Positions 53,461 through 64,000 of a stretch of DNA of 64,000 bases are shown here, piece by piece (position 1 is the stretch's first letter; each line of letters starts with the position of its first letter). The notes below the pieces were generated by a model, which had not been told where the DNA came from, did no database searches, and saw nothing but the letters and a program-made list of their open reading frames with translations. The DNA is from Corella eumyota (Eukaryota; Chordata; Ascidiacea; Phlebobranchia; Corellidae): contig OY720103.1 in assembly GCA_963082875.1 (NCBI GenBank), forward strand, positions 9,548,001 through 9,612,000, read 5' to 3'. The position numbers and the translations under genes were made by a program.

Positions 53461-55110
53461 GTGTTTCTGCTCCACAGCGCCACCGCACGAAATTTGTGGA
53501 AGGAGCACAGGCGAGCGAGGGTCCGCTAGAGGGCAACAACGATGGCTTAGTATCAAGCATACTTTCACATCAAGGTAACATAAAAAAAGCTTTTAATAAT
53601 AATAATCTAGCACTTTAATGTTTTTGTTAAATAAACATGCTAATCTTTATGTATGTTGTTGCATTTTGTAATGTGCTTAAGAGAACAACATAATTTTATT
53701 TTAAAAAATATGGATTGTTTAAATAATTTTATTTAAATCCTTTTTTAAAAACAAAATTTTTAGATCAACAGAAAGGGAAATTGACATTAAACTTATCAAC
53801 GGGGGATGGATTGGGGTTTGGTATATCTTAGTTAAAACTTATCGTTTGTACACTTTGTAGATAAACGTACAATTTTTTTAAAAGGAACTTAAGTGCTAGT
53901 TTTTGTGAAACATTTATTGTTTTAATGTAAAAAAAACTTCTAAACGTTTTAAAACACAATAAAGGTGTCATAAATATTGTTCATAGTTTTAAAAAGATAA
54001 TTACCCATTAAATTTCTTTGTTTTTGGGTCATTATTTTGCAGTATTTTTTAGTTCGTTATCTTCTATACCCAAACAGTACTTATTTTTTGACTTATTTTA
54101 TATTTTTATAAATTTGTATCTATTTTTCAAATAATTTTTTGTAATCAACTATGCTTTAGATAAATTTTACATTTTTCTTCATTCTTTTATAGTAATTATT
54201 GTCGCTTTTGTGTTTTACAAGTAGCGATTTATTTTAGTTGCTTTAAATCTCACTATAACAAAAATTTTGTGCTTTGCATTTTTAGTTGTTTTTTATAGGA
54301 TTTTAAGTCTTGCATTTTAAAGTTGTTTTTATGTATAATCAAACTTATAAGTAAATCCCAATTTTAAAAGATTTTTAGGATTAAATAATGTCTTGAAACC
54401 ATACTTAAAAAATGAATTTAAAAATATGGAAGCAAAATTGTCCAAGCTTTGCTATCATTAAACTAAAATAATAAATATATTCGGACAGAACAACCGGTAG
54501 CAACTAATTATTGCATTACCCTGTAGATAAGTAGGGGGGCACTTAATTATAAGATAAAGGGTGTAGTGATTAAAACACTTTGTTTCAATACTGGTGCTTT
54601 GGTGCTTATGGGTTAGGTAATACAAGAATATAAAATTCTTAATTTTTTGCTAACTGCAAAATTTTTTAGATAGCGTTCATAATAAAAAACCCTACATACG
54701 ATCCTGCTTTACTCGAGAGTGCTTTAGCATAAGGAAAGCGGGGATCGAATCTTTGCCTCACAACATGAGGTTCTGGGTTCGATCAACACTGCTCTTCTCA
54801 TGCTGCAGCGTTCTTAAGTAAGGTGCTATAATTGGCATAAACTCCCTTTGGGCTCAAAAGCTTAGTTATTAGGGTGTTAAAATTTATAGTTGCCAAAGGG
54901 AAAGTATGAATGATCCTTTTAATCAAATTATATTGTTTTTTTTAATTTTAGAATTTATGTTTATAAAGTAATTTTATTTTTTGAGACTATTTAAGTTTTT
55001 AAAATCGAAAATATTTAAATTTTAATCAGCTTAACTAAACATTTTGCGTTTTAGCTATACGTGAACGCCGGGCTTTATTTCTACTAAAATTTTACGACAG
55101 TTGCCATTAA
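53461..55110 (+). CDS. Candidate two-exon small gene fragment
   Basis: Exon 53461-53574 (VSAPQRHRTKFVEGAQASEG ..., GC-rich compared with its surroundings) ends in phase 1. Exon 55055-55110 (AIRERRALFLLKFYDSCH, TAA) starts in matching phase. Both have good acceptors, and the first has GTAACA as donor. No family recognised and no start exon found. The minisatellite would lie in its 3' untranslated region. Confidence 0.33.
54008..54557 (+). repeat. Unclassified 0.58-kb interspersed repeat, copy 2
   Basis: Partner of 26110-26687, not interrupted at the point where the other copy meets TGTAGGG. Confidence 0.75.
54690..54850 (+). mobile_element. Degenerate SINE pieces
   Basis: Minus piece about 54700-54760, then plus piece to 54850. 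Confidence 0.45.
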
Positions 55111-55315
55111 TAAGACCTAGAAAAACAAAAAAGATTTTTTTTCCGGTTTCAATAAAATGGGACCGACCGCAACTGAAGGAGCCCAAAGTACCGGAACTGT
55201 TTTTTTTGCACGGTCCTACTAAAAACAGCCCGGGAGCGACCGGCGACGACCGGGAGATAGAAGATGTATATTACGATGAAATAATGCCTATTTTATCAAT
55301 ATTTAGCTATTTTCT

Positions 55316-55872
55316 AGGCGACCGGGGGGTAAAGGATGTGTTATACGTACAACTAATGCTTAAAACACCATTATTTGGATATTTTCTTAGCGACCGGGGG
55401 GTAGAGGGTGTGTTATACGTACAACTAATGCTTAAAACACCATTATTTGGATATTTTCTTAGCGACCGGGGGTAGAGGGTGTGTTATACGTATAACTAAT
55501 GCTTAAAACACCATTAATTGTCTATTTCCTTGGCGACCGGGGGTAGAGGGTGTGTTATACGTACAACTAATGCTTAAAACATCATTATTTGGATATTTTT
55601 TTGGCGACCGGGGGGTAGAGGGTGTGTTATACGTACAACTAATGCTTAAAACACCATTATTTGGATATTTTCTTGGTGACCAGGGGGTAGAGGATGTGTT
55701 ATACGTACAACTAATGCTTAAAACACCATTATTTGGATATTTTCTTAGCGACGGGGGGGTAGAGGGTGTGTTATACGTACAACTGATGCTTAAAACACCA
55801 TTATTTGGATATTTTCTTAGCGACCGGGGGGTAGAGGGTGTGTTATACGTACAACTAATGCTTAAAACATTA
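55316..55872 (+). repeat. 72-bp minisatellite, eight units
   Basis: The unit runs gcgaccgggggg... to ...ttatttggatattttctta and is 71-72 bp, varying in the G-run. Being a multiple of 3, it leaves several frames open on both strands (VLYVQLMLKTPLFGYFL on plus, SISCTYNTPSTP on minus). The units differ by few bases, so the array is young. Confidence 0.92.
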
Positions 55873-55879
55873 TCAAAAT

Positions 55880-55936
55880 ATATTTTTATTGTTATAAAAC
55901 GAAAATATATTTTTATTGTTATAAAATTTTGCAATC
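55880..55936 (+). repeat. Short tandem repeat, two units
   Basis: 'aaaatatatttttattgtta' occurs twice, 31 bp apart, directly after the minisatellite. Confidence 0.7.
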
Positions 55937-56267
55937 TTTGCAACATTATGACGGCATAATAAAAGCGGTGACTTTCTGGTAAAATTTTTTTCGGATGATA
56001 AATTATCTTGTTATTCTGTTTTACTGGCTTAAGGGAGGTTGGGAATTAAATAATTTACAACCTGACAAAAAATGAATTAAAAAAACATAAATAAATCAGT
56101 TTGCTTGTCACAAACTGATAGAAAGTTAGATCTAGGTTTACAGAAAATTATCTAGTACCAGATTTAAAACTTTAGTTTATTTTAAAAGAAATGGATTGCG
56201 CAATTTAATATAAAGCACCCGACTTAAAAGCATAACTAATTTTATTATTTAAAGCATTAGATCAATA

Positions 56268-56829
56268 ATGAATAAATTAAAGAAAACGATGAAAAAATGG
56301 CTTTGTCCAACGTGCAAGAATAGTTGCCAATTTGATGGCATTTTATGCGAAATTTGCATAAACTGGTTTCACGCTTCGTGCGAAAAATTAAAACCGGCGG
56401 AATTTAAGCGTCTGTCTCTAAAAAATTCCAAGCCATACATATGCAGAGATTGTTGCAAAAATAACAAAGGGGCGTTTGACTACAGTATGAGTCTTATGAG
56501 GCTAAACCAGGTACAAATAAGTTAAATAAACAATTTTTTAAACTACAAAACGACTATTGAAAAAAAGCTATACGTAAATTGAATAGGCCTAACCTTACTT
56601 AAAAATACCGAATTAAACTTACTTATTTAAGGACAAAAACTTATTTAAGGACCGAATTAAACTTACTTATTTAAGGACAAATACTTACAAGATTTAATTA
56701 TATTACAAAAAAAGTTAAAACAGCAAAACTTTTATGTTTTTTAATTAAAAAAAACTAAAGATCAAAAAATTTATTTCAGGCAAGGCTGGCAAACAAAAAC
56801 AAAACGAACGACTGGCTACAGCAACAATA
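56268..56829 (+). CDS. Small PHD-finger protein
   Basis: Exon 56268-56513 starts at ATG and encodes a Cys4-His-Cys3 PHD-type finger: CPTC, CQFDG, LCEIC, WFHASC, YICRDC. Exon 56779-56829 (ARLANKNKTNDWLQQQ, TAA) joins in phase 0 after a TTTCAG acceptor. The product is about 98 residues. PHD fingers read histone tails, but short free-standing ones also occur in ORF1 of CR1-type retroposons, so a transposon origin is possible. No neighbouring reverse transcriptase is seen. Confidence 0.6.
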
Positions 56830-56994
56830 ATATACCTTTAACTTAATGCGTAATAATTTGCATCATCAAGGCAAGGCGCGGTCAGGCAATTAGTAAAAAG
56901 GCAAAGCACTGTTGTACTGTACCTGTGGGTTATTTTATAGCTTAGTTATGGGTAGTAGTTAGTTATGGGTAGCAGTAGTTCAAATCGATTATCA

Positions 56995-57080
56995 GATTAT
57001 AGCAGCTTACTCAAGGGCGCTACAGCATGAGAGCAGGTAGGATTGAACCTAGGACCTTATGTACTGTAGCAAATCACGCT
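56995..57080 (-). mobile_element. SINE head fragment
   Basis: 'cttactcaagggcgctacag' through the B-box region. Confidence 0.65.
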
Positions 57081-57231
57081 TTGTGTTACAACAATTTTTT
57101 TACCTACTTTTTATTCTTATTGCAATTTGTTAATTTTTAGAATAATACTAAAGTTCAAAATACAGGAATACGGAATTAATAAAAATGTTAACAACAATTT
57201 ATGACATGCATTTACCTTAATCCAGTCTGGA

Positions 57232-57481
57232 AAGTACGGCACTGTGTACGCACGATATTTTTTTTATTAAAAAAAATGCACGCCTGGAATTATCGTTTTG
57301 CACGCCTGGTTTTTTAAAAAAAATGTGCACGCGCAGTACTAACGCCTAAAACACGCTAACCTAAGTCACGCGTGCACGCCTAGACCGGAAATTTTGGTAC
57401 GTGTGCACGCGCGGTCATGCATTTTTTTTACGCTTGCATGCACGAGATCTCGGGCGAAAACTGTCCTACTTTCCAGACTGG
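57232..57481 (+). mobile_element. hAT-like MITE at a duplication edge
   Basis: Counterpart of 6143-6390. The right flank caaacacg matches that copy's target duplication but the left flank does not, so its left end coincides with the edge of the segmental duplication. Confidence 0.8.
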
Positions 57482-57712
57482 CAAACACGATGCGAGTTGA
57501 TAGTCGCAAACGTTTTCACAATTTTTTTTTTTAATCAAACTAATTGCAACAATATTTTATATTTATGTAAGTTCAGCCATAAAACATAAATGTAAGTGGA
57601 AAAATTCCAATGTATAGTCGATAATAGAATGTTTTGCATTTAATAGTCATAGACTATATTCTAGACAAAATTTCAAGTAAAAAATTTCCACTTATTTCTA
57701 GGCCAGTCTGAA

Positions 57713-57959
57713 AAGTAGGGCACTGTGCATGCACAATTTTTTTTTCATTAAAAAAATGCACGTCAAGATTTAACGTTTTTCATGCCTGGTTTCTTAAAAA
57801 AAATGTGCATGTGCAGTACTGACGCCTAAAGCATGCTAACATAAATCACGTGTGCATGCATAGACCGGAAATTTTGGTACTCGTGCACGCGCGGTCACGC
57901 ATTTTTTTAAACTTGCACGCACAAGATCTCGTCGAAAACTGCCCTACTTTCCAGACTGG
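57713..57959 (+). mobile_element. hAT-like MITE with perfect 8-bp target duplication
   Basis: Counterpart of 6611-6841. tttctagg occurs immediately on both sides, which supports the hAT assignment of the family. Confidence 0.85.
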
Positions 57960-58505
57960 TTTCTAGGGCGGACAATGCTCATAGGGCTCCAAATATTTCC
58001 ACCTTTTAGCATAAAATTAATGAAATTTTGTGTTCAATAGTCGTAAGAAGATTCGACCTAAGAAATTTTTCCCTTTTATTAAATACTTGAGATAATGTTT
58101 AGTTACTAAAATTTTAACCAGACATTTGTTTTGTACAGGAGTGATTTTTTATAAGATATATACTAGATATTTAATTATGGTTTAAAAAAGGATGTTAATG
58201 TACAACTAAACTATTTTTTGGGCAAAAAACAACATTTCTAACTGATTGAAGCAATAATTAAATAACAAGAAAGGTAGGGCAAAAACCCAGCTTGTTTAAC
58301 TATGAATGTGAGTAACATTTAACAACTACATTCTTTGAAAACATAGTTTTATTTTATTCTTGCAATAAAGAGTTTTGTTATTTTGTGAAATTTAAAATAA
58401 CCTAATTAAATAATTTAAACTAAGTTATGATAGCTATTATAATTTATTTGTAATTACAAACTTACAAGAAAATAAGATTTTAAACCAAGTTTAATTATAA
58501 TTTAG

Positions 58506-58625
58506 GATTCAAACAAAGATGTTCCAGTTACTTCTGAGGTTGCAAAGTTGGATGAAACTGAGATAACTGATACTTTAATGCAAAAAGAAGAATTTAGTGA
58601 AGAATCATCTGGACCTAAGGCTTCA
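58506..58625 (+). CDS. Duplicate of the acidic linker exon
   Basis: Identical to 7400-7519, phase 0-0, with intact TTTAG and GTAAGC. The next plausible exon (59928) needs a different phase, so a connecting exon is missing or this copy is orphaned. Confidence 0.5.
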
Positions 58626-58827
58626 GTAAGCTTATAAAATTTTCTATTATGCATTGTAAACATACAAAAAGCAACAGAATAAATGGTTTTACTAAATCAA
58701 AGTTTCTTGTTTTATATACTTTTTATTAAACTTGAAGTAACCTCATGCTAATACAACTTAGTTTTAAACTTATATGTATTAACATAAAGCAAACTGTAAA
58801 TTTTGATCTTTTTAAAATTTTGTTAAA

Positions 58828-59540
58828 GAGATGGTTCGGTCGTAGAGTTTCTTTTTTTAATTATGTTGTAATTTTTCCAACTTGCTTGAGGATACCATTA
58901 TTTTAAAAATTGGTCACGTAGTTTTTGAGATATCAGGATTTGAAGGTAAATATTGTAAATAGGGAAAGTCCCAACTTTCGCGAGTCACGTGACGCCCGAC
59001 GTCATCGTCATAAGATCATATGTTGGCACCATAGGAAAATGACATTATTTTGTCCTCTCTGATCCGTTTGTTGTACTTTTTTTAAAAATTTATTTGCAGA
59101 AAACAAACTTAACATAAAAGGCAATATTTAGCCATATTATATAAGACATTTTTTACTTTTAAAGTATTTTTAATTAGGTATATTTAAAAAAAAGGCCGTA
59201 TTTAAAAAAATTTTACAAATTATGGCTATGCTGTTAATTTTGAGAATTTACCAGCCAGAAACGGCCAATATAATGGCATATATATATGTATGTTTATGTA
59301 TATATTCCAACCTTTCAAAATTACCGAAAACATTTTACAGAATAGACATATTTTCGAAAAACAAAATTTCGAAAAAGATTTTTTTTCGAATTTTTGGTTT
59401 ACTTTTTTTCCGGTTATTTCATTTTTTTAATTTTATTTCGGTTTTTCGCGTATTAATGGCAGTCATTTAAAAGGTATATGATCAATTAAAAGGTATTTTC
59501 CACTAAAAGTTCAGGCTATATGGGGTTATTATAAAAATAA
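58828..59540. other. Unassigned sequence after the duplication edge
   Basis: Starts 'gagatggttcggtcg'. A patch of higher GC at 58975-59050 has 'cgcgagtcacgtgacgcccg'. The far part resembles 3040-3110. No gene seen. Confidence 0.4.
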
Positions 59541-59797
59541 CACCGGCAGCGTGGTGTAGTGGTAAGATCACTTGCTACACCACATGAGGTCGTGGTTTCG
59601 ATCCCCACTGATTTCATGCTGTAGCGCCCTTGAGTAAGGCAAGGCGCTTTAAACGGTATGAACTCCTGCTGAGCCAGCACTTAATCTGCAGCATAATTAT
59701 CGGGCAATTATAATCTATAATATCCCAAACTGCTGTTAAATCTGATGTTAAATCGCGCATTCGACTTTTCCACATCGAGGATAAATATATATACAAA
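59541..59797 (+). mobile_element. SINE with internal deletion
   Basis: Lacks the 'gactgggtcggagtaac' segment. Confidence 0.82.
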
Positions 59798-59927
59798 AAA
59801 ATGACTTATTGTCAGTAAACTAGCATATTTAAGCATACAATTTTTTGGGTAAATATTTATTTGGTTTAATGTTTATGGTTTAAACATCAGTTTAAAATAT
59901 TTACATGTTTCTGTTTGTTATTTTTAG

Positions 59928-60111
59928 ATTACGTCTAATTGCCTTTCTTGAAGCAAAAAAAGAAAAATTTGGTCCCCAAGAAATGACCAACGACCAAGTT
60001 GACAATAATTCTATCTCAATAGAAAATACAACTTGCGACAACTTAATATCTTCAAAAAATTCTGTAAATTCACATACAGAAAAATCTTTATCGCCCCTTT
60101 GCAGAAAATAG
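59928..60111 (+). CDS. Terminal exon of an unrecognised gene
   Basis: Acceptor TTTTTAG, open frame RLRLIAFLEAKKEKFG then a polar Ser/Asn-rich tail ending SPLCRK and TAG. AATAAA follows near 60204. It needs an upstream exon ending in phase 2, which I did not find. It could end a gene that includes the duplicated exon at 58506, but the phases disagree. Confidence 0.4.
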
Positions 60112-60202
60112 CATCAGAATAACATTTTAAAAATGTTAAGTGTTTTTTTTATCTATATATGATTTTTAAGTGTAATTTTTTTCGTTATTTTTATCTTGTT
60201 TT

Positions 60203-60209
60203 AATAAAA
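60203..60209 (+). terminator. Polyadenylation signal AATAAA
   Basis: Lies 92 bp after the TAG at 60109-60111. Confidence 0.4.
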
Positions 60210-60409
60210 TTCTGTAGTTAGAATTTGTTAATTTGTTTTAAATCACAAAACATAATTTATGTGTTTTTTAATTTAATAATTTTTAATTGAAGTTTATAAA
60301 TTCTTTATTTATTATTACAATAAAAATAAATTTGTAAAAATTGTAGGTACATTTTTACTTTTACATATTGACTGTCGTAGAGCCCCTTTTATAACGATTT
60401 AGTCAAAAG

Positions 60410-60411
<2 letters not shown>

Positions 60412-60441
<30 letters not shown>
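60412..60441 (+). repeat. (TA)n microsatellite
   Basis: About 14 TA units directly before a reverse SINE tail. Confidence 0.85.
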
Positions 60442-60444
<3 letters not shown>

Positions 60445-60447
60445 ATT

Positions 60448-60734
60448 TTTTGTATGTATCTTTATCCTCGATGTGGGAAGGTCGAATGTGCGACTTCAAC
60501 ATAGAGTAACATCAGTTACTCCGACCCAGTCTCGAGTTGCCTTTGGCAGTTTAGGATATTATGAATTATAATTGCCTGATAATTATACTGGTGCTTAAGT
60601 GCTGGCTCAGCAGGAGTTTATACCGTTTATAGCGCCTTACTAAAGGGCGCTACAGCATGAAATCAGTGGGGATTGAACCCACGACCTCATGTGTGGTGTA
60701 GCAAGTGTTCTTACCACTACACCACGCTGCCAAC
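60448..60734 (-). mobile_element. SINE, full length
   Basis: Inserted into or next to 60735-60936; 'aacatcagtt' continues across the junction. Confidence 0.88.
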
Positions 60735-60936
60735 ATCAGTTCGTCCGACCCAGTTTCGAGTTGCCTGTGGCAGTTTGCTATATTATAGAATAAAATTACC
60801 CGATAATTAAGCTGCTGATCAGGTGCTAGCTCAGCAGGTGTAAATGGCGCTACAGCATGGAATCACTGGGGATCGAACCCACGACCTCATGTAGTGTAAA
60901 AAGTGTTCTAACCACTACATTACGCTGCCGGCTATG
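60735..60936 (-). mobile_element. SINE, internally shortened
   Basis: Paralog of 40378-40601. Confidence 0.8.
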
Positions 60937-61559
60937 TAAAAAAAAGTTGTTATGATAAGCCGACTACGGTTGGGTAGTGTTAATAACGTTCTTTAAAAGC
61001 CATTACATAAAAGGATTTTAAATTTTCATATTATTAATTTAGTTTATTTTAAACTTAATTTAGACTGTTTTTAGTTTAAACATGTATGGATTCGTGTGAC
61101 GATTTGCTGTACCTTTACTTTAAATTAATAAAAATCGTTTTTAAAGAAATTGTTAAATACATTTAAATAAAAATAATTAAAAATTGTTTTAAAATGTTAT
61201 TTGTTAGTGTAATATTTAATTTTTGTCAATGCACTTTACTTAAACAGGATGTTGACAATATATCACAAGCAACATTTAATTTAAATAAATAAGCCTATGT
61301 TACATATATAGTCTATATTCAATTCAAGTCATTTTTGACAAATGATTTATTTAATATGTTAATATACAGGTAGTGCAGTAATCGTATAATTTATTACATA
61401 AATAAACCATAACATAGATATAATGACAATATGTGCAAGTGTCTAGGGAGTTAGAAAAAGTTGCTTTAGAGTTGCTTGCTTATTTTGAAAACAAAAATTG
61501 TACCTAAACTATAAGGTTTAAAATTAAATTTGAATTTTTTGTTATGTTAAAGTTTAAAA

Positions 61560-63859
61560 ATGAACTACTACTTGGTTATTGCTCTTTTGACACTTGGATG
61601 GAAAGTTTATGGAAGTGATTACTATGGTTATTTTGACTTTGATTATAGTAAATTTGACTTTTCGAAGTATGAATTTAATGGTTGAGTTTCAATTTTATAA
61701 AAAGTTAATATTCAAAATTTTTTATTTTTAATCCGCTTTTATATTTAACTTTTTACGCATTAACGAAATTTGGGCAGCGCGGTGTAGCACACGGCAGCGT
61801 GATGTAGTTGTAAGAACACTTTCTACACCACCACCGGGTTGTGGGTTAAATTCCCACTGCTTCTATTCTGTAGCGCCCTTGAGTAAGACGCTATAAACGG
61901 TATAAACTACTGCTGAGCCAGCACTTAATCAGCAGCATAATTATCGGGAAATTATATTCTATATAATATCCCAAACTGCTAAAGGCAATTCGAGATTGGG
62001 TCAGATTAACAAATGTTACGTTGCTATGTGTTTAGGTTGCGCATTCGACTTCCCACGTCGAGGATAAACATATATACAAAAAAAAAACTTTTTTATATTA
62101 AAATTTTTCACGCATTAATGAAATTTTGGCAGCGTGGTGTAGCACACAGCAGCGTGGTGTGGCGGTAAGAACACTTGCTAAACCACCTTGGGGTTGTGAG
62201 TTAAATTCCCACTAATCTCAATCTGTAGCGCTCTTGAGTGAAGCGCTATAAACGGTACAAACTCCTGCTGAGCCAACACTTAATCAGCAGCATAATTACC
62301 GGCAACTAATATTTATAATATCCCAAACTGTCACAGGCAACTCGAGACTGGGTCGGAGTAACTAATGTTACTCTATGTTTAGGTTGCACATTCGACCTTC
62401 TTATATCGAGGATAAAGATATATACAAAAAAAATTAATAAAGGAAAAATTTCAAAATCAAATTCATGAATAAAAAAAGCAAAAAACAGACGTTACTTCAG
62501 TACCAAAATATGCACAATAATCTAGAACGGTAATTTGTATTACACCCTTTTAATTTTAATACAGGTTTTCTGATTATGAAACCCTTGATGAATATTCAAA
62601 TCTTCACCCAGAATTATTTTTTGAATGTCCATATCGATCTGATGCATTTTTCTGTAAGAGAGGCCCAAACAAAACAATTTGTTTGCGAAACCAAATATAC
62701 AAAGGCTTTGATCGAACATGTTGTATAAGTTCCTATGATCGAGGGTTTCAATGCTCAAGTAACTACCCATACTTCTTACCCCAAATTCTGTTGTATGATT
62801 TTATTGCCGACTGTCAAAACGGAGAAGATTTGTGTTTTAACAAAGAAGAAAATGTAAACACTAGGTAAATATAATTTTTATTACTTATGTTTTTAGCATG
62901 TCAGTAATGGTAACAATTATTTGGCAGCATGGTGTAGTGATCAGACTACTTTCTACACTACATGAGGTCCTGGGTTTGATCCCCACTGATCTTTTGCTGT
63001 TGGGCCCTTAAGTAAGGCGCTAGAAACGGTACGATCTCCTGCTAAGCCAGCACTTAATCAGCAGCATGAATATCGGGCGATTATAATCTATAATATCCCA
63101 AATTGCCAAAGACTACTCAAGACTGGGTTCGAAGTAACAATTGTTACTCTATGTTTAGGTCGCGAAGTTAACCTTTCCACATCGAGGATAATTTTATATA
63201 AAAAAGAAGTAAAAATAATATTTTCAATATCATGGTTTAAAAAATCATAATTTTTTAAATTTGTGTTGCAATGGTTGTAGAAAGGGCTTCTTACCAAATT
63301 GTAAATTGTGCAATTTATTGTGAAAAAATTATTTGCTTTTTTTTGTATATATTTTTATCCTCGATGTTGGAAAGTCGAATGTGCGACTTTCACAAAGAGT
63401 AACATCAGTTACTCCGACCTAGTCTCGAGTTGCCTGTGGCAGTTTCGAATATTGTAGATTACAATTGCTTGATAATTATACTGCTGATTAAGTGCTGGCT
63501 CAGCAGGAGTTCATACCGTTTATTGTGCCTTACTCAAGGGTGCTACAGCATAAGATCAGTTGGGATTGAACCCACAATTTTATGTGTGGTGTAGCAAGTG
63601 TTCTTACCACTACACCACGCTGCCGGTATATTTTTCGTTTAATGTAGGTATCTTTTAGCTTTGTTCAAATAAAAAGTTTGGTGTTAAACGAAACTGCTTG
63701 TTGGAAATGCTTTGATTCCACTTTAATCAAAAAGAAAAGTGTTTGTGATGGAAAAATCGATTGTCCAGATTTATCGGATGAATGTCTTTGCCAAAATCAA
63801 CCGAAAATGTTCACAGAATTATGCAAACATATCACATCGTTTACATCAACATCTACCAG
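61560..63859 (+). CDS. Second tandem copy of the LDLa receptor gene, 5' part
   Basis: Exons 61560-61666, 62565-62864 and 63659-63859 correspond to the first three exons of the receptor at 41.2 kb; the rest lies beyond the window. The signal peptide is identical and the acidic stretch is shorter (GSDYYGYFDFDYSKFD). Exon 2 is 300 bp and in frame, with DAFFCKRGPNKT in place of HERFCESGSNKT. Exon 3 is almost unchanged (LDLa CDGKIDCPDLSDEC). This copy fixes the expected reading frame of the family. Confidence 0.85.
61785..62085 (+). mobile_element. SINE, full length
   Basis: Absent from the left tandem copy, so inserted after duplication or lost there. Confidence 0.82.
62128..62430 (+). mobile_element. 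SINE, full length
   Basis: Paralog of 41498-41780. Confidence 0.85.
62922..63203 (+). mobile_element. SINE, full length
   Basis: Paralog of 42279-42558. Confidence 0.85.
63338..63629 (-). mobile_element. SINE, full length
   Basis: Ends about 30 bp before the acceptor at 63658. Confidence 0.87.
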
Positions 63860-64000
63860 GTATTATGTAGTTAAAATTTTATGTAAAAGGTTTAGAATTC
63901 TGTTTAAAAAATTTTAAACTATATAAAACTTTAATACCCATATTAATGTTCAATTGTTATAAATATATATATTTCTTTTTGTATATATTATTATTTTTGA

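Larger units (their letters stand above)
57232..58827 (+). repeat. Segmental duplication, right copy
   Basis: Partner of 6143-7721, 51 kb away and in direct orientation. The right edge is at 'ttttgttaaa', after which the sequences differ completely. Confidence 0.9.
60770..64000 (+). repeat. Tandem duplication containing receptor 5' exons, right copy
   Basis: Starts inside a SINE and continues past the window. It has one extra SINE (61785-62085) that the left copy lacks. Confidence 0.85.

Noticed and set aside
55503-55946. 147-residue minus-strand protein across the minisatellite
   Set aside because: The open frame is a by-product of a 72-bp unit without stops. No start context, splice site or domain.

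Overview
This is an AT-rich, intron-rich animal window. The exons are short, the splice sites are GT-AG and transposons are abundant; nothing looks prokaryotic. The gene families (NLR/PIDD-like protein, LDLa-bearing LGR-type receptor, cathepsin A) and the tRNA-derived SINE fit an invertebrate, perhaps an ascidian, but I cannot name the species from sequence alone.

Layout. 0-7 kb: SINEs, piggyBac-like and hAT-like MITEs, and one Helentron-like element. 7.4-25.5 kb (+): a multi-exon gene with repeated NLR-type helical/LRR exon modules, then a ZU5-UPA region with an HLSW motif resembling the autoproteolytic site of PIDD/NLRP1-type proteins, then an acidic tail. One complete module lies on the minus strand at 11.96-13.32 kb, between two near-identical inverted arms carrying the 5' half of a Ty3/gypsy fossil. 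An apparently complete hAT transposon (20,811-23,508, 8-bp target duplication) sits inside a Helentron-like element in a late intron. 26-29 kb: repeats, including a solo-LTR-like element. 29.7-36.5 kb (+): a cathepsin A-like serine carboxypeptidase with the full catalytic triad, but with one frameshift and one missing exon. 37.3-39.4 kb: small orphan exons. 41.2-50.7 kb (+): a complete receptor gene with signal peptide, five LDLa-like repeats and seven membrane segments. 50.8-52.8 kb: a second solo-LTR-like copy inside a SINE. 53.4-56.9 kb: a possible two-exon gene, a 72-bp minisatellite and a small PHD-finger gene. 57.2-58.8 kb: a duplicate of 6.1-7.7 kb that includes an identical 120-bp exon. 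60.8-64 kb: a tandem second copy of the receptor gene that runs off the end.

The genes do not form an operon and share no obvious pathway. The NLR/PIDD-like gene and the receptor look like members of locally expanding families in which duplication, inversion and transposition are active. One tRNA-derived SINE family has more than 50 full or partial copies, densest from 29 to 51 kb. Several introns of the peptidase and receptor consist of little more than one SINE. All exon boundaries were inferred by eye from splice consensus, phase and family similarity. No search was run.
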